From a virus, in the IMG/VR virus record IMGVR_UViG_3300050821_003171, positions 1-31,953 of that record: a stretch of DNA of 31,953 nt; one strand, given 5' to 3'. The position numbers were made by a program, and so were the translations under genes. Shown piece by piece: positions 7,446-14,221 of this stretch. Each line of letters starts with the position of its first letter. Positions within the stretch are counted from its first letter, which is position 1. Under the pieces are notes generated by a model. It made no database searches, had not been told where the DNA came from, and saw only the letters and a list, made by a program, of their open reading frames with translations.

Positions 7446-7950
7446 CTTAATCTCCACCACCTGACCTTGAGTTGTTATGGCCCATGACCGGACATAGGAC
7501 GACCAGCCCCAACTAAATGAGGCTGTTCCTAGTCCGGGGAACCTGACCTTCGAGCGTCAGACCCACTTACGGACGCCAATCTACCGGGGACGGCGATTGG
7601 CTTGGCACCAACTTTTCAGAGCAATTCCCCGCTCTGCTGACTGCCCCATCGCGCCTTTCGGACCGGGGCCGCGCTGCGTCAGGCCCCCCGGTAGCGCATT
7701 GTTATCAGTCGCCCCGGCGTTTCTAACCGCCGACGACTGATCGAATGCCTTAGGTCCACAGGCATATTTTGCCCGCTGACTTGATTTTGTCTTGAATGAT
7801 TGGTATTGGTGAGTTGGTCATGACTGTCTCAGCAGTTATGGCCTGGAGACGCGAAGCGCCTTTCCAGGAGGTCGCCTTTTATAGAGGCGACCTCCTTCTA
7901 TTTAGACACAGATTTGATTGTTCAGCAAGCCGCTACTGATTGTGTTATAG
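7446..7950. ncRNA. Highly structured non-coding region: candidate structured RNA or replication origin
   Basis: No convincing gene in 505 nt. Hairpins follow one another: 7488-7537 (CCGGAC/GTCCGG, then TAGGA/TCCTA past a bulged A, then AGCC/GGCT), 7543-7560 (CTGAC/GTCAG), 7575-7601 (GCCAAT/ATTGGC), 7617-7636 (CAGAGC/GCTCTG), 7663-7691 (CCGGGGCC with a 2-nt bulge opposite), 7704-7741 (ATCAGTCG/CGACTGAT enclosing CGGCG/CGCCG), 7745-7765 (ATGCC/GGCAT), 7819-7840 (CATGACTG/CAGTTATG), 7842-7868 (CCTGGA/TCCAGG enclosing CGC-GAA-GCG) and 7866-7896. It lies between two DnaA domain IV genes. The coding strand of any RNA is undecided. I find no tmRNA, RNase P or group I/II intron signature. Confidence 0.7.
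7866..7904 (+). terminator. Strong hairpin, terminator-like on the plus strand
   Basis: AGGAGGTCGCC (7866-7876) pairs perfectly over 11 bp with GGCGACCTCCT (7886-7896). On the plus strand it is followed by TCTATTT, a partial T-tract; on the minus strand no T-tract follows. This favours a plus-strand RNA ending here, but three bases are shared with the preceding hairpin (7842-7868), so the two may be alternatives. Confidence 0.45.
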
Positions 7951-8337
7951 TCACTCTGGGTCGCTAGGGATTGATTGCGACTCAATGTAAGAGCGGGATA
8001 GCTCCACAATCTTGGTGCGGCTATCAACATATGTTCCGCTGCGTAGCTTCGCCTCTAGTTGATCTATGACAGCGCCCAACTCAGGAATCTCGCGGCGCAT
8101 CTTAGCAACCTTATCTCGACCATGAATAAGCGTAGAATGATCCCTGCCAAGCTCTCTACTGATTCCTGTGGTGCTTTTATGAGCTATCAACCGAATCGCC
8201 AGATAGTAGATTATATGCCTTGGCATAATCACTGAGGCATGTCGTGACTCTCCCAATAGGTCCTTAGCCCCCACCCCGAAATGCTCACCCACGGCCTTTA
8301 CAATGGCGCTGAGGGGTATCTTGGGGGGTTCTGTCAT
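7951..8337 (-). CDS. Stand-alone DnaA domain IV protein, copy 2
   Basis: A 128-residue protein. Residues about 25-80 match DnaA domain IV: 'RHASVIMPRHIIYYLAIRLIAHKSTTGISRELGRDHSTLIHGRDKV', with signature GRDHSTLIH. No ATPase domain is present. The ATG overlaps the upstream stop (ATGA). It is diverged from the copy at 6299-6682, so the two may read different sites or compete. Its stop marks one edge of the structured non-coding region. Confidence 0.85.
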   Translation of the reverse strand: MTEPPKIPLSAIVKAVGEHFGVGAKDLLGESRHASVIMPRHIIYYLAIRLIAHKSTTGISRELGRDHSTLIHGRDKVAKMRREIPELGAVIDQLEAKLRSGTYVDSRTKIVELSRSYIESQSIPSDPE

Positions 8338-8555
8338 TTGGGGTTGGCCGTAAAGAATCTATGGTGCTTGCCGGGGATAGGTTCAACTGTAGTGGAGTCA
8401 AAGCCAAGTTCATCACCAAGCTTAGCCCACGCCCGGTTGGCGTTCTCTTGGGGCGAGTCAAACATGGGCGTCCCGCCGCTCAGGAACATTGCGGGCTTAC
8501 AGGCATCAAGCAGCGTTGATAGCTGTTTGTCGGTCATCTCATACTCGGTGCGCAT
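8334..8555 (-). CDS. Conserved small phage protein
   Basis: A 73-residue protein containing 'LLDACKPAMFLSGGTPMFDSPQENANRAWAKLGDELGFDSTTVEP', a pattern I recognise as a conserved hypothetical in phages of several proteobacteria. GGAG precedes the start by 6 nt and the ATG overlaps the GcrA stop (TAATG). Function unknown. Confidence 0.75.
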   Translation of the reverse strand: MRTEYEMTDKQLSTLLDACKPAMFLSGGTPMFDSPQENANRAWAKLGDELGFDSTTVEPIPGKHHRFFTANPK

Positions 8556-9019
8556 TAGATTCTCCGTTGATAGAATCGCTCAAAGTGTCCCTGACAGAAT
8601 GAGGTCTTACCTACTGTCGGCGCCCCACAGAAGATCACCAACCGATGCTGGCTATCGTCACGACCAATAATGGCGCGGCAGTGGCCAAGGCTGGCATCCA
8701 GAATCGACACCCCCTCAAATAGCGGAATAGCAATAGGCGATTCCACAATAGGGGTGGGCGCCAGCTTAGCGGTTGATCGCGTGTGCGGCGAGTAGTTGAC
8801 TGGCCGCTTGTTGCGGCTGCCCTTGGGGCGGCCTTGTCTCAGGTCTTTTCTCACGGCGAACTCCACGCCTTGGCCCCTCATCCGGTGAACTCTGCCAAGA
8901 ATAGCATTCCTGGTAAATTGTGGACCCAATGCGGCGGCGATTTCTCTCGACGGGATGCCTTCGGCCCATAGCTGAATTAATAATTGTTCGTTGGAGCTAG
9001 TCCAGGTTGGAATCGTCAT
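8555..9019 (-). CDS. gcrA: GcrA-type cell-cycle regulator homologue
   Basis: A 154-residue protein. The N-terminal 50 residues carry the GcrA helix-turn-helix: 'LLIQLWAEGIPSREIAAALGPQFTRNAILGRVHRM', compare TRNAVIGKVHRL in GcrA. A basic linker (GRPKGSRNKRP) follows, and the C-terminus 'FCGAPTVGKTSFCQGHFERFY' matches the cysteine/histidine-containing end that binds RNA polymerase sigma region 2 in Caulobacter GcrA. GcrA acts with sigma70 at promoters carrying CcrM-methylated GANTC. The phage copy could redirect host transcription. Start 9019 is preferred; 9043 is possible. Confidence 0.85.
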   Translation of the reverse strand: MTIPTWTSSNEQLLIQLWAEGIPSREIAAALGPQFTRNAILGRVHRMRGQGVEFAVRKDLRQGRPKGSRNKRPVNYSPHTRSTAKLAPTPIVESPIAIPLFEGVSILDASLGHCRAIIGRDDSQHRLVIFCGAPTVGKTSFCQGHFERFYQRRI

Positions 9020-9200
9020 ATTTTTGACTCTTAGCTCTTTCAAGATCGGCTACGTTCCAATATCGGAAATCTTCAAGCCTCGTGTCTAAGCATACACCCC
9101 CCGCAGTATCTTTCATCAAATAAAGAACTTTTGCTTTCGGTCTGGGGCGTTTTCTGGTAAGATTGCGTTTCAAATACACCACTGTTCCTTGCCTAATCAT
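8997..9200 (-). CDS. Hypothetical small basic protein
   Basis: A 67-residue protein starting MIRQGTVVYLKRNL. GGAGG lies 4 nt before the ATG, which shares bases with the HNH stop (TGATG). It is beta-rich with a basic patch (RNLTRKRPRPKAK) and might be a small SH3-like nucleic-acid binder. Its 3' end overlaps the gcrA start by 23 bp. Confidence 0.65.
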   Translation of the reverse strand: MIRQGTVVYLKRNLTRKRPRPKAKVLYLMKDTAGGVCLDTRLEDFRYWNVADLERAKSQKYDDSNLD

Positions 9201-9553
9201 CAGTCCCTCCATTTAGGAAATATCGGCTCCCCATTGAACCGCCTCCCACCGATAGTCCGTTTGCGTTTCTTAATTCCTACCGCCTTCAGTCTCTTACGAT
9301 ACATGGTAGCTTTCTCAGCTACATCGCCAGCCGTCTTTAGCTTATGACATATATCGCACAACAGTTGGAGATTTGATTCACGATTCTCACCGCCATTGAT
9401 GAGTGCTATGATGTGGTCGAATTGCGGAGTCTTAAGATGCTTGCTGTCGCATTTTTCACAACGGCCATCGGCGCGTGTGAAAACCCTCAGCCGTACCCTT
9501 GCTGGGATAGCTGAATCGTCGGTCTTGCCACGCCATTCCTCTACAGTGCGCAT
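9200..9553 (-). CDS. HNH endonuclease
   Basis: A 117-residue protein. Zinc cysteines are Cys32/Cys35 (CEKC) and Cys66/Cys69 (CDIC); the catalytic core is Asp46-His47 (FDHIIAL), Asn61 (ESNLQLLC) and His70 (CHKLKT). The order and spacing fit HNH nucleases found near phage packaging or replication genes, where they nick DNA or support terminase. It lacks an extra DNA-binding domain, so it is less like a homing enzyme. No good ribosome site is seen. Confidence 0.85.
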   Translation of the reverse strand: MRTVEEWRGKTDDSAIPARVRLRVFTRADGRCEKCDSKHLKTPQFDHIIALINGGENRESNLQLLCDICHKLKTAGDVAEKATMYRKRLKAVGIKKRKRTIGGRRFNGEPIFPKWRD

Positions 9554-9563
9554 TTATTGGCCA

Positions 9564-9653
9564 TTAGCCGCCAATCATAAGCATCAATATGAACACGACT
9601 GCCGGCAAAGCCAGCAATGCGTAGATCATGCATACGAGCCAAACTGGCGGCAT
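9564..9653 (-). CDS. Possible 29-residue membrane peptide
   Basis: The frame reads MPPVWLVCMIYALLALPAVVFILMLMIGG, a nearly complete transmembrane helix when read in short pieces, between two real genes. AGCAGG directly abuts the start codon, leaving almost no spacing, so expression is doubtful. Another single-helix peptide of similar size is at 18827-18925. Confidence 0.4.
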   Translation of the reverse strand: MPPVWLVCMIYALLALPAVVFILMLMIGG

Positions 9654-9665
9654 CCTGCTAATCGC

Positions 9666-9839
9666 TTAGATGTCGTCATCTTCGGCGGCGTCGCTGCCGC
9701 TGATCGTATGACGTTTTGGCATGTCGAAATAGAAAGTCTGCATACCGCCGCCTTGGTGAGTGTTGTTGGCTGTGCGGTTTACCTCGTTCCTGATTTGCGT
9801 GAGCAATAGAATAATCTCGTCAGCCTGTTCTTTCGTCAT
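9666..9839 (-). CDS. Hypothetical 57-residue protein
   Basis: Starts MTKEQADEIILLLTQIRNEV and ends with an acidic tail (SDAAEDDDI). AGGAGA lies 7 nt before the ATG, and ATG and upstream stop overlap (ATGA), so this is a well-supported short gene. The N-terminal half is one amphipathic helix. Function unknown. Confidence 0.65.
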   Translation of the reverse strand: MTKEQADEIILLLTQIRNEVNRTANNTHQGGGMQTFYFDMPKRHTISGSDAAEDDDI

Positions 9840-10114
9840 TTGGTTTCTCCTGCTGTCTGCTCAATAGCGCGAAACGCCGCGTCACCGCAGTGACCCGTGC
9901 CGGCATGAACGCATGAGCCGTCCTTGAGCTTTTGGGCGGGACATTTCTCTAAGCCATGGCAAGCGTATTGCTCAAGCGTCTCCATCAATACCGCGATCAC
10001 TTTCGCGTCGGATTCGATCTTGGCGTCCTGCCGGTCGATTACACGATTAAGGCCGTCGATCATATCGGCGTCAACTTCGGCGTCGGATTCATAGGGCTTA
10101 ATATCATCGCTCAT
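9836..10114 (-). CDS. Hypothetical protein with four cysteines
   Basis: A 92-residue protein. The N-terminal half is a charged helix (GLNRVIDRQDAKIESDAKVIAVLMETLEQY), then Cys52, Cys58, Cys68 and Cys76 with several histidines suggest a small metal site. AGCAGG precedes the ATG by 8 nt. Function unknown. Confidence 0.65.
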   Translation of the reverse strand: MSDDIKPYESDAEVDADMIDGLNRVIDRQDAKIESDAKVIAVLMETLEQYACHGLEKCPAQKLKDGSCVHAGTGHCGDAAFRAIEQTAGETK

Positions 10115-10129
10115 GATTCTGCCTGCTGT

Positions 10130-10333
10130 TCAGGGATTAACCGTGAGTCCATATTTCGCCTGCCAGAGACGAGTGGCGGCCTCGATCATTTCGGCCTCTG
10201 CTATGTGGTAGGAGATCATTCCCTTACGGCGTTCATCAGGGTCGCTCGGCGTGTTGGCCAGGGAATGGGCCTCGAAGATCAGGCGCTTGGTTTCGTAGTC
10301 ATCGGCTAGGACGGCAAGCTGATATTTGTCCAT
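10130..10333 (-). CDS. Hypothetical small helical protein
   Basis: A 67-residue protein starting MDKYQLAVLADDYETKR. The start at 10333 follows 1 nt after the upstream stop; a longer version would overlap that gene by 74 bp. It is mainly helical. No clear ribosome site, so coupling is probable. Confidence 0.55.
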   Translation of the reverse strand: MDKYQLAVLADDYETKRLIFEAHSLANTPSDPDERRKGMISYHIAEAEMIEAATRLWQAKYGLTVNP

Positions 10334-10334
10334 A

Positions 10335-10493
10335 TTATAGCGCCATTTTTCCGGTCGGGGGGCATTCCTCAATGCATTGCCGAACGGCAGTGTAGATTGC
10401 TTCCTCATGTGGCATCCGGTCTCGACTTTTCATCATAAGGCGAACCGCATCGAGCGTTCGGACTGTAAACCTAATCCATTCGTCTTTGCTCAT
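10335..10493 (-). CDS. Hypothetical small protein
   Basis: A 52-residue protein starting MSKDEWIRFTVRTLDAV. The start follows AGGA with 8-nt spacing and is preferred to a TTG further upstream (10607), because another short gene with its own ribosome site occupies that stretch. Helical; function unknown. Confidence 0.55.
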   Translation of the reverse strand: MSKDEWIRFTVRTLDAVRLMMKSRDRMPHEEAIYTAVRQCIEECPPTGKMAL

Positions 10494-10507
10494 GGTTTTC
10501 CTGCTAT

Positions 10508-10615
10508 CTACTGAATAACCCGCCAGTGCAAAATAATGATTGCTGGCGTCGTTGCGGCATCCGGGGTAAGCACCCAGCGGTTGGTTGAACCATAGATCAA
10601 GCTCCAAACACCCAT
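10508..10615 (-). CDS. Possible 35-residue protein
   Basis: The frame begins MGVWSLIYGSTNRW and ends HWRVIQ. It has an excellent ribosome site (GGGAGAGGAAAC then ATG). It overlaps an upstream extension of the next gene's frame, so only one of the two readings can be right; the ribosome site favours this one. Function unknown. Confidence 0.45.
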   Translation of the reverse strand: MGVWSLIYGSTNRWVLTPDAATTPAIIILHWRVIQ

Positions 10616-10633
10616 GTTTCCTCTCCCTACTGA

Positions 10634-10801
10634 TTAACGCACGGTTTCTAGCGTTTGGCGGGCGCGTTCCGCAGCCTTCTGATAGATGCTGGCAAGCGAT
10701 GGCAGACCGTAGGGCTTCAATATCTTGGCGGCCTCCTCAAGCTCGACGGCGCATTGCCTGACCTCTTTGCTCAGAACCTCAATCTTTGTCGAGTCGATCA
10801 T
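10634..10801 (-). CDS. Hypothetical 55-residue helical protein
   Basis: Starts MIDSTKIEVLSKEVRQCAVE. A strong AGGAGG lies 7 nt before the ATG. The whole protein is predicted helical with two segments joined at 'KPYGLPS'. Function unknown. Confidence 0.65.
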   Translation of the reverse strand: MIDSTKIEVLSKEVRQCAVELEEAAKILKPYGLPSLASIYQKAAERARQTLETVR

Positions 10802-10833
10802 CGTAATTCCTCCTGCATTGGACGGTTAACCGG

Positions 10834-10959
10834 CTAAACCTCGCAGCGCGCAAAGCACATGCGGATTTCCGTCCATTGGCTTTCGCCGGGCCACACACGG
10901 AAGCGAACGCGCCTTGATTGGTAAGGGCTGTACCAATAGCGCGAATATATCTCGGTCAT
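10834..10959 (-). CDS. Possible 41-residue protein
   Basis: The frame reads MTEIYSRYWYSPYQSRRVRF at its start and ends in CFARCEV. It is rich in Tyr, Trp and Arg. GGAAC lies about 7 nt before the ATG. It fills the gap between two better-supported genes on the same strand. Function unknown. Confidence 0.45.
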   Translation of the reverse strand: MTEIYSRYWYSPYQSRRVRFRVWPGESQWTEIRMCFARCEV

Positions 10960-10983
10960 TTTAAGTTCCAGTCTGTTCGGCGG

Positions 10984-11151
10984 TTAGTCGGCCTTTGTGA
11001 TTTCGCGATACTCAACGCTGACAAATTCATCCCGCGTCGACTTCTCAGCATAAATTTCCGTAGCGATTTCCTGCGCCTCATCCTCGTTCAGTGCGTCAAC
11101 CGGAACCCAATAAGCGCGAGTTTCCCAAACCTCCACGATATAGCGCGTCAT
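10984..11151 (-). CDS. Hypothetical 55-residue protein, DpnD/PcfM-like
   Basis: The pattern 'YIVEVWETRAYWVPVDALNEDEAQEIATEIYAEK ... FVSVEYREI' when read in pieces is a beta-alpha-beta unit resembling the DpnD-PcfM-like small domain, in which an aromatic first strand is followed by 'VxAxxxxEAxxxA'. Function of that domain is unclear. The ribosome site is weak (AGGA about 10 nt upstream). Confidence 0.55.
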   Translation of the reverse strand: MTRYIVEVWETRAYWVPVDALNEDEAQEIATEIYAEKSTRDEFVSVEYREITKAD

Positions 11152-11167
11152 GGCTGTTATCGTCCTG

Positions 11168-11602
11168 TTATCCGCCAGATGCTGGTGGCACGCATTTCGC
11201 GGACTTTATATCGGTGCGGCTCTTGCGTACCCAACCCCCTCGGACGTAATCGACTGTCTCTCCTTCGTTGGAGTTGTACGACATTGACATTCCGCCGCTG
11301 GGGTATTCTCGGACCTTCCCGGTCGCGCTATCGTAAGAAAGCTGATATGGGCCGCCCCAACTTACCGAGCCGCTGCCGCCACTCTTAAGAATCTGGCGCT
11401 CGTTGTCATCTTTCGGGTCGCGCCATGGATGATCCTCTTCGTATTTTTTGAGGTAGTCCGCATAGACTTGATCGGCGGCCTTGTTTTCCTCAACGGTCAT
11501 GCCGGTTAAGGCGATGCTCCGTGCTTGTTCGCAGGACTCCTTGGTGGCGTGCTGAGACTCATTGACTTTGCCGCCATTCGTCACCGTGATTAGCGTCCAC
11601 AT
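11168..11602 (-). CDS. Hypothetical protein, possibly exported
   Basis: A 144-residue protein starting MWTLITVTNGGKVNESQHA. GGAG lies 6 nt before this ATG; another ATG at 11620 has similar support and would add MLLEIA, giving a short hydrophobic N-terminus. There are two cysteines (one in 'ATKESCEQA', one near the end) that could pair, and a Gly/Ser/Tyr-rich second half. Function unknown. Confidence 0.65.
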   Translation of the reverse strand: MWTLITVTNGGKVNESQHATKESCEQARSIALTGMTVEENKAADQVYADYLKKYEEDHPWRDPKDDNERQILKSGGSGSVSWGGPYQLSYDSATGKVREYPSGGMSMSYNSNEGETVDYVRGGWVRKSRTDIKSAKCVPPASGG

Positions 11603-11634
11603 TGCAATCTCCAAAAGCATCGCATTTCTCCCGA

Positions 11635-12096
11635 TTAACCCCGTGTTAATAGGTTACTGAATCTTCCTTCGCTTTCGCCATCGGAATAATCCCTGAATTC
11701 CGATAGCTTCGGTTTACCGTGTTCAGGGCGAAGAATGTGATATACTCCAGTTCTGGAGGTTTTTTTATCCTCGGCTGTGATGAATATCACTTCCTCGCGG
11801 TCAGGATGCGATGATAATGAGGCACCAAGCTTGTGGCTCTGCGGAATCTCTGGAGCTTTAACCATCCACGCCTCCAAGATCGAAACATAGCGTACAATCT
11901 GCTTATTCTCAAAGATTATTTTGATTGCTTCGATCAAATCATCCTTCTCATCCGGCATCTGTGCTACAATAGGTAAGACAGTGCCATCCTTGGCTATCGC
12001 GATCCACATCGGCGCCACGTAACCTTGAGCGTTGAACATTTCCTTGGCTGAATCGCGCCCGTGTTCAAAGATTCCATTGAGGGTATCTAATTTCAT
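11635..12096 (-). CDS. Conserved hypothetical protein
   Basis: A 153-residue protein. The pattern 'AWMVKAPE...SHPDREEVIFITAEDKKTSRTGVYHILRPEHGKPKL' belongs to a widespread family of unknown function that I have seen in bacteria and phages. GGGGAG lies about 6 nt before the ATG. It follows a terminator-like hairpin in the gap upstream. Confidence 0.7.
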   Translation of the reverse strand: MKLDTLNGIFEHGRDSAKEMFNAQGYVAPMWIAIAKDGTVLPIVAQMPDEKDDLIEAIKIIFENKQIVRYVSILEAWMVKAPEIPQSHKLGASLSSHPDREEVIFITAEDKKTSRTGVYHILRPEHGKPKLSEFRDYSDGESEGRFSNLLTRG

Positions 12097-12106
12097 GCGG
12101 CTCCCC

Positions 12107-12141
12107 TGAAAATTATCAAACGCCCGGCATTGGCGCCGGGC
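12107..12141 (-). terminator. Terminator-like hairpin
   Basis: GCCCGGC (12122-12128) pairs with GCCGGGC (12135-12141) around ATTGGC. Read on the minus strand it is followed by GTTTGATAATTTT, a broken T-tract, directly after the gene ending at 12148. Partial termination is plausible. Confidence 0.55.
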
Positions 12142-12147
12142 AATAAG

Positions 12148-12549
12148 TTAAGCCACCATGCTAGAGGGACGAACTCCGATAACCCGATGGTAAATATGCG
12201 AGCGTTTCTTGTATTTTCGGCTTCCTTGCTGCTTGCCTGTCGCTTTGGATGGCTGAATCCGATAGATGGGATAATCTCCCGGTTCAAATTTGCCACCTTT
12301 ATCGAAGGCAATCAGTTCACTGCGGAGCGCATCCGAAGTAAGATAGCGCACCCACTTACCGTTGTTACGTAGGTAGGTTCGTCCAAGATGAACCCGCGCC
12401 TCAGCAACATGCATTTGGCGCCGACAAGCTATCGCGGCGGCGCAGGAGTCAGGTTTCTTTTTCTTGGCCTTTGATATGTCGCCATCGGTGATATGCAAAA
12501 TCACCGACTTTTTCGCATTGACGACAATCTTCTCGTCAATAATATGCAT
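12148..12549 (-). CDS. Hypothetical basic protein
   Basis: A 133-residue protein starting MHIIDEKIVVNAKKS. GGAG lies 6 nt before the ATG. It is rich in Lys and Arg (SKAKKKKPDS; RKYKKRSHIYHRV), suggesting nucleic-acid binding. The central part 'ARVHLGRTYLRNNGKWVRYLT' looks like a small beta domain. A 3' frame (12093-12311) in the same stretch is a shadow. Function unknown. Confidence 0.65.
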   Translation of the reverse strand: MHIIDEKIVVNAKKSVILHITDGDISKAKKKKPDSCAAAIACRRQMHVAEARVHLGRTYLRNNGKWVRYLTSDALRSELIAFDKGGKFEPGDYPIYRIQPSKATGKQQGSRKYKKRSHIYHRVIGVRPSSMVA

Positions 12550-12570
12550 CAGTGTCTCCAAGATTTAAGC

Positions 12571-12643
12571 CCCTAACGCGCCCCAATCCCGAATGGATCA
12601 GGGCGCTAGGGACGGCACTGAGAACGACCAGGAACTCAGTGCC
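12571..12643 (-). promoter_or_regulatory. Two consecutive leader hairpins
   Basis: GGCACTGAG (12614-12622) pairs with CTCAGTGCC (12635-12643), and CCCTA plus GCGCCC (12571-12583, separated by a 2-nt bulge) pair with GGGCGC and TAGGG (12601-12611). Both lie between the AAA+ gene and the next gene, inside its 5' leader on the minus strand. There is no T-tract, so processing, attenuation or mRNA stabilisation fits better than termination. Confidence 0.6.
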
Positions 12644-12654
12644 ACACGGAGCAG

Positions 12655-14130
12655 TTAGCAAACGCTGCGCTTGATCCGCTTCACGTCATCGTCCATATCA
12701 TCGCATAGCGATGCATTCTGGCGAATCAGTCCTTCGATTCCATCAAGCTTCTCGTCGTTGCCGTGATCATTGCTGACAACCGCATGGAGGCTCTCAGCAA
12801 GTTTCTCGGCATTGCTCTGCTTCTTGTTATCCTTATTGAGCAGGGCCAAATGATTCTTCATCGTCTTGGCCGCTGTGACCAGATCGCTATCGGACAATTT
12901 CGTGTCCTCACGTCCAATCATGCCCAACTTTGCCCGCTCAACACATTCGCGAATTGAGGCAGGAATTTGACCGGCGAGTTCCTTGGAGGCCGCCTTTATA
13001 TCGGTATCGGACACCAACAACTTACCGGCATACATTCGCAGCAGTTTCTCCACGGCGTCTTGTGTCGGCGCTCGCAGTGAAATCACTGCATCCAAACGAC
13101 CGGGCCGCAGAATTACCGGATTGAGCTTTTCTACGAAATTGGTCGTCAGGATCGTCATGACCTTGGCGGTCTTGCTCACGACACCATCAATGATATTGAT
13201 GAGATCGTTGGTCGCTTCGTTACGCTCGGAGGCCACCCGGTCGATATCCTCGGCAAACACGACCGCCGGGGAGTATTGAATCGCGAACTCCAGTCCAGCC
13301 TGAAGGCCCTGGACCTTATCGAGCAGCACAAACGTCACACCGTTCTGCTGTGCCACATTGGCTACCATGCGGGCCGTCAACGATTTGCCGGTGCCATAGG
13401 GGCCTTCGAGCAAGATACCGCGCTTAAACGGCACCTTGTTCTTTCTGCACTCTTCGGGATACTTGAGCGGAACCAGTACGCTGGTGTCGATCTGAGCCTG
13501 AATCTCAGCATCGAAGATCAGCGAGGCTTCCGTGGTATCCTCCAGTCCAGCCAAGAAGCTCGGCGGGTTGCCGAAGTCAATATCGCCACAGTCATCGACA
13601 CTCAGCCGAATCGCCTTACCCTTGTAGATGCTTTCCTCACGAACGAAACGCCGAGCTTCGTTGGCGAGTTCAAGTAGGATATGGCGATCTTTCTTTTTGA
13701 TCTCAGCGCGGACGATGAAGATCAGCTTGCCTTTTGGTCCCCGATCAATCAGAGTATGAATCATCTGATCGACGCCGGGAATCCTAAAGCCACCGAGAGG
13801 GCACTGGATCACATCCTCGTCATTCGGCCCGGTCTTGACCGAAATCATCTGTGGCGGCCGAGGACCAAAGAAGCTTGGCGTAGCAACCGGCGACGCCCAG
13901 CCATAGAGTTTGGCCATAGCCTTCACGAAAGCCACCGCAGCATCCAATGGATAACCCTCGATGATTTCGTGAATCTGGAACGCTTGATTCTCGTCAGCGA
14001 TCTTGCGCTGGAGAGCCTCCACCGCTTTCTCAAGCGGCATATTGCCGGGATCACCGGGCAGCGTAATAGCGCGGCCTTCGTGCTGAATACCAACATCCAG
14101 CTTGTCCCAGTTAACTTTCGGTTCAGCCAT
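12655..14130 (-). CDS. AAA+ ATPase
   Basis: A 491-residue protein. Walker A is GPYGTGKS (243-250), Walker B VVFAEDID (290-297), sensor-1 region ILTTN (327-331) and an arginine-finger-like RPGRLD (342-347). The first 230 residues are a separate domain of unknown type that may recognise substrate; the C-terminal part is the helical lid and a charged tail. The arrangement is like classic AAA proteins (FtsH/CDC48/Bcs1 style) seen singly in large phages. It may remodel phage or host proteins. The start follows the shared leader ACACGGAGAAAGTTA. Confidence 0.85.
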   Translation of the reverse strand: MAEPKVNWDKLDVGIQHEGRAITLPGDPGNMPLEKAVEALQRKIADENQAFQIHEIIEGYPLDAAVAFVKAMAKLYGWASPVATPSFFGPRPPQMISVKTGPNDEDVIQCPLGGFRIPGVDQMIHTLIDRGPKGKLIFIVRAEIKKKDRHILLELANEARRFVREESIYKGKAIRLSVDDCGDIDFGNPPSFLAGLEDTTEASLIFDAEIQAQIDTSVLVPLKYPEECRKNKVPFKRGILLEGPYGTGKSLTARMVANVAQQNGVTFVLLDKVQGLQAGLEFAIQYSPAVVFAEDIDRVASERNEATNDLINIIDGVVSKTAKVMTILTTNFVEKLNPVILRPGRLDAVISLRAPTQDAVEKLLRMYAGKLLVSDTDIKAASKELAGQIPASIRECVERAKLGMIGREDTKLSDSDLVTAAKTMKNHLALLNKDNKKQSNAEKLAESLHAVVSNDHGNDEKLDGIEGLIRQNASLCDDMDDDVKRIKRSVC

Positions 14131-14171
14131 TAACTTTCTCCGTGTTTGTGAACTCTGGCATTTTCGCCCCA

Positions 14172-14207
14172 CTACGGCGTCGGGGTTGGGGGGGGCTGAC
14201 GCCGTAG
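14172..14207 (-). promoter_or_regulatory. Leader hairpin before the AAA+ gene
   Basis: CTACGGCGTC (14172-14181) pairs perfectly over 10 bp with GACGCCGTAG (14198-14207). The loop is G-rich on the plus strand with a run of eight G. It lies between the stop at 14222 and the AAA+ start, one member of the series of gap hairpins in this region. Confidence 0.65.
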
Positions 14208-14221
14208 CAGGCCAAAAACTC

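Noticed and set aside
7446-7950. tmRNA, RNase P RNA or self-splicing intron
   Set aside because: I looked for a tRNA-like end with TTCRANY loop and CCA, the GAGGAAAGTCC and ACAGA motifs of RNase P, group I P7 pairs and a group II domain V; none fits on either strand.
12093-12311. 72-codon minus-strand frame in the region of the basic protein gene
   Set aside because: It overlaps the better-supported gene at 12148-12549 in another frame and runs through the terminator-like hairpin.
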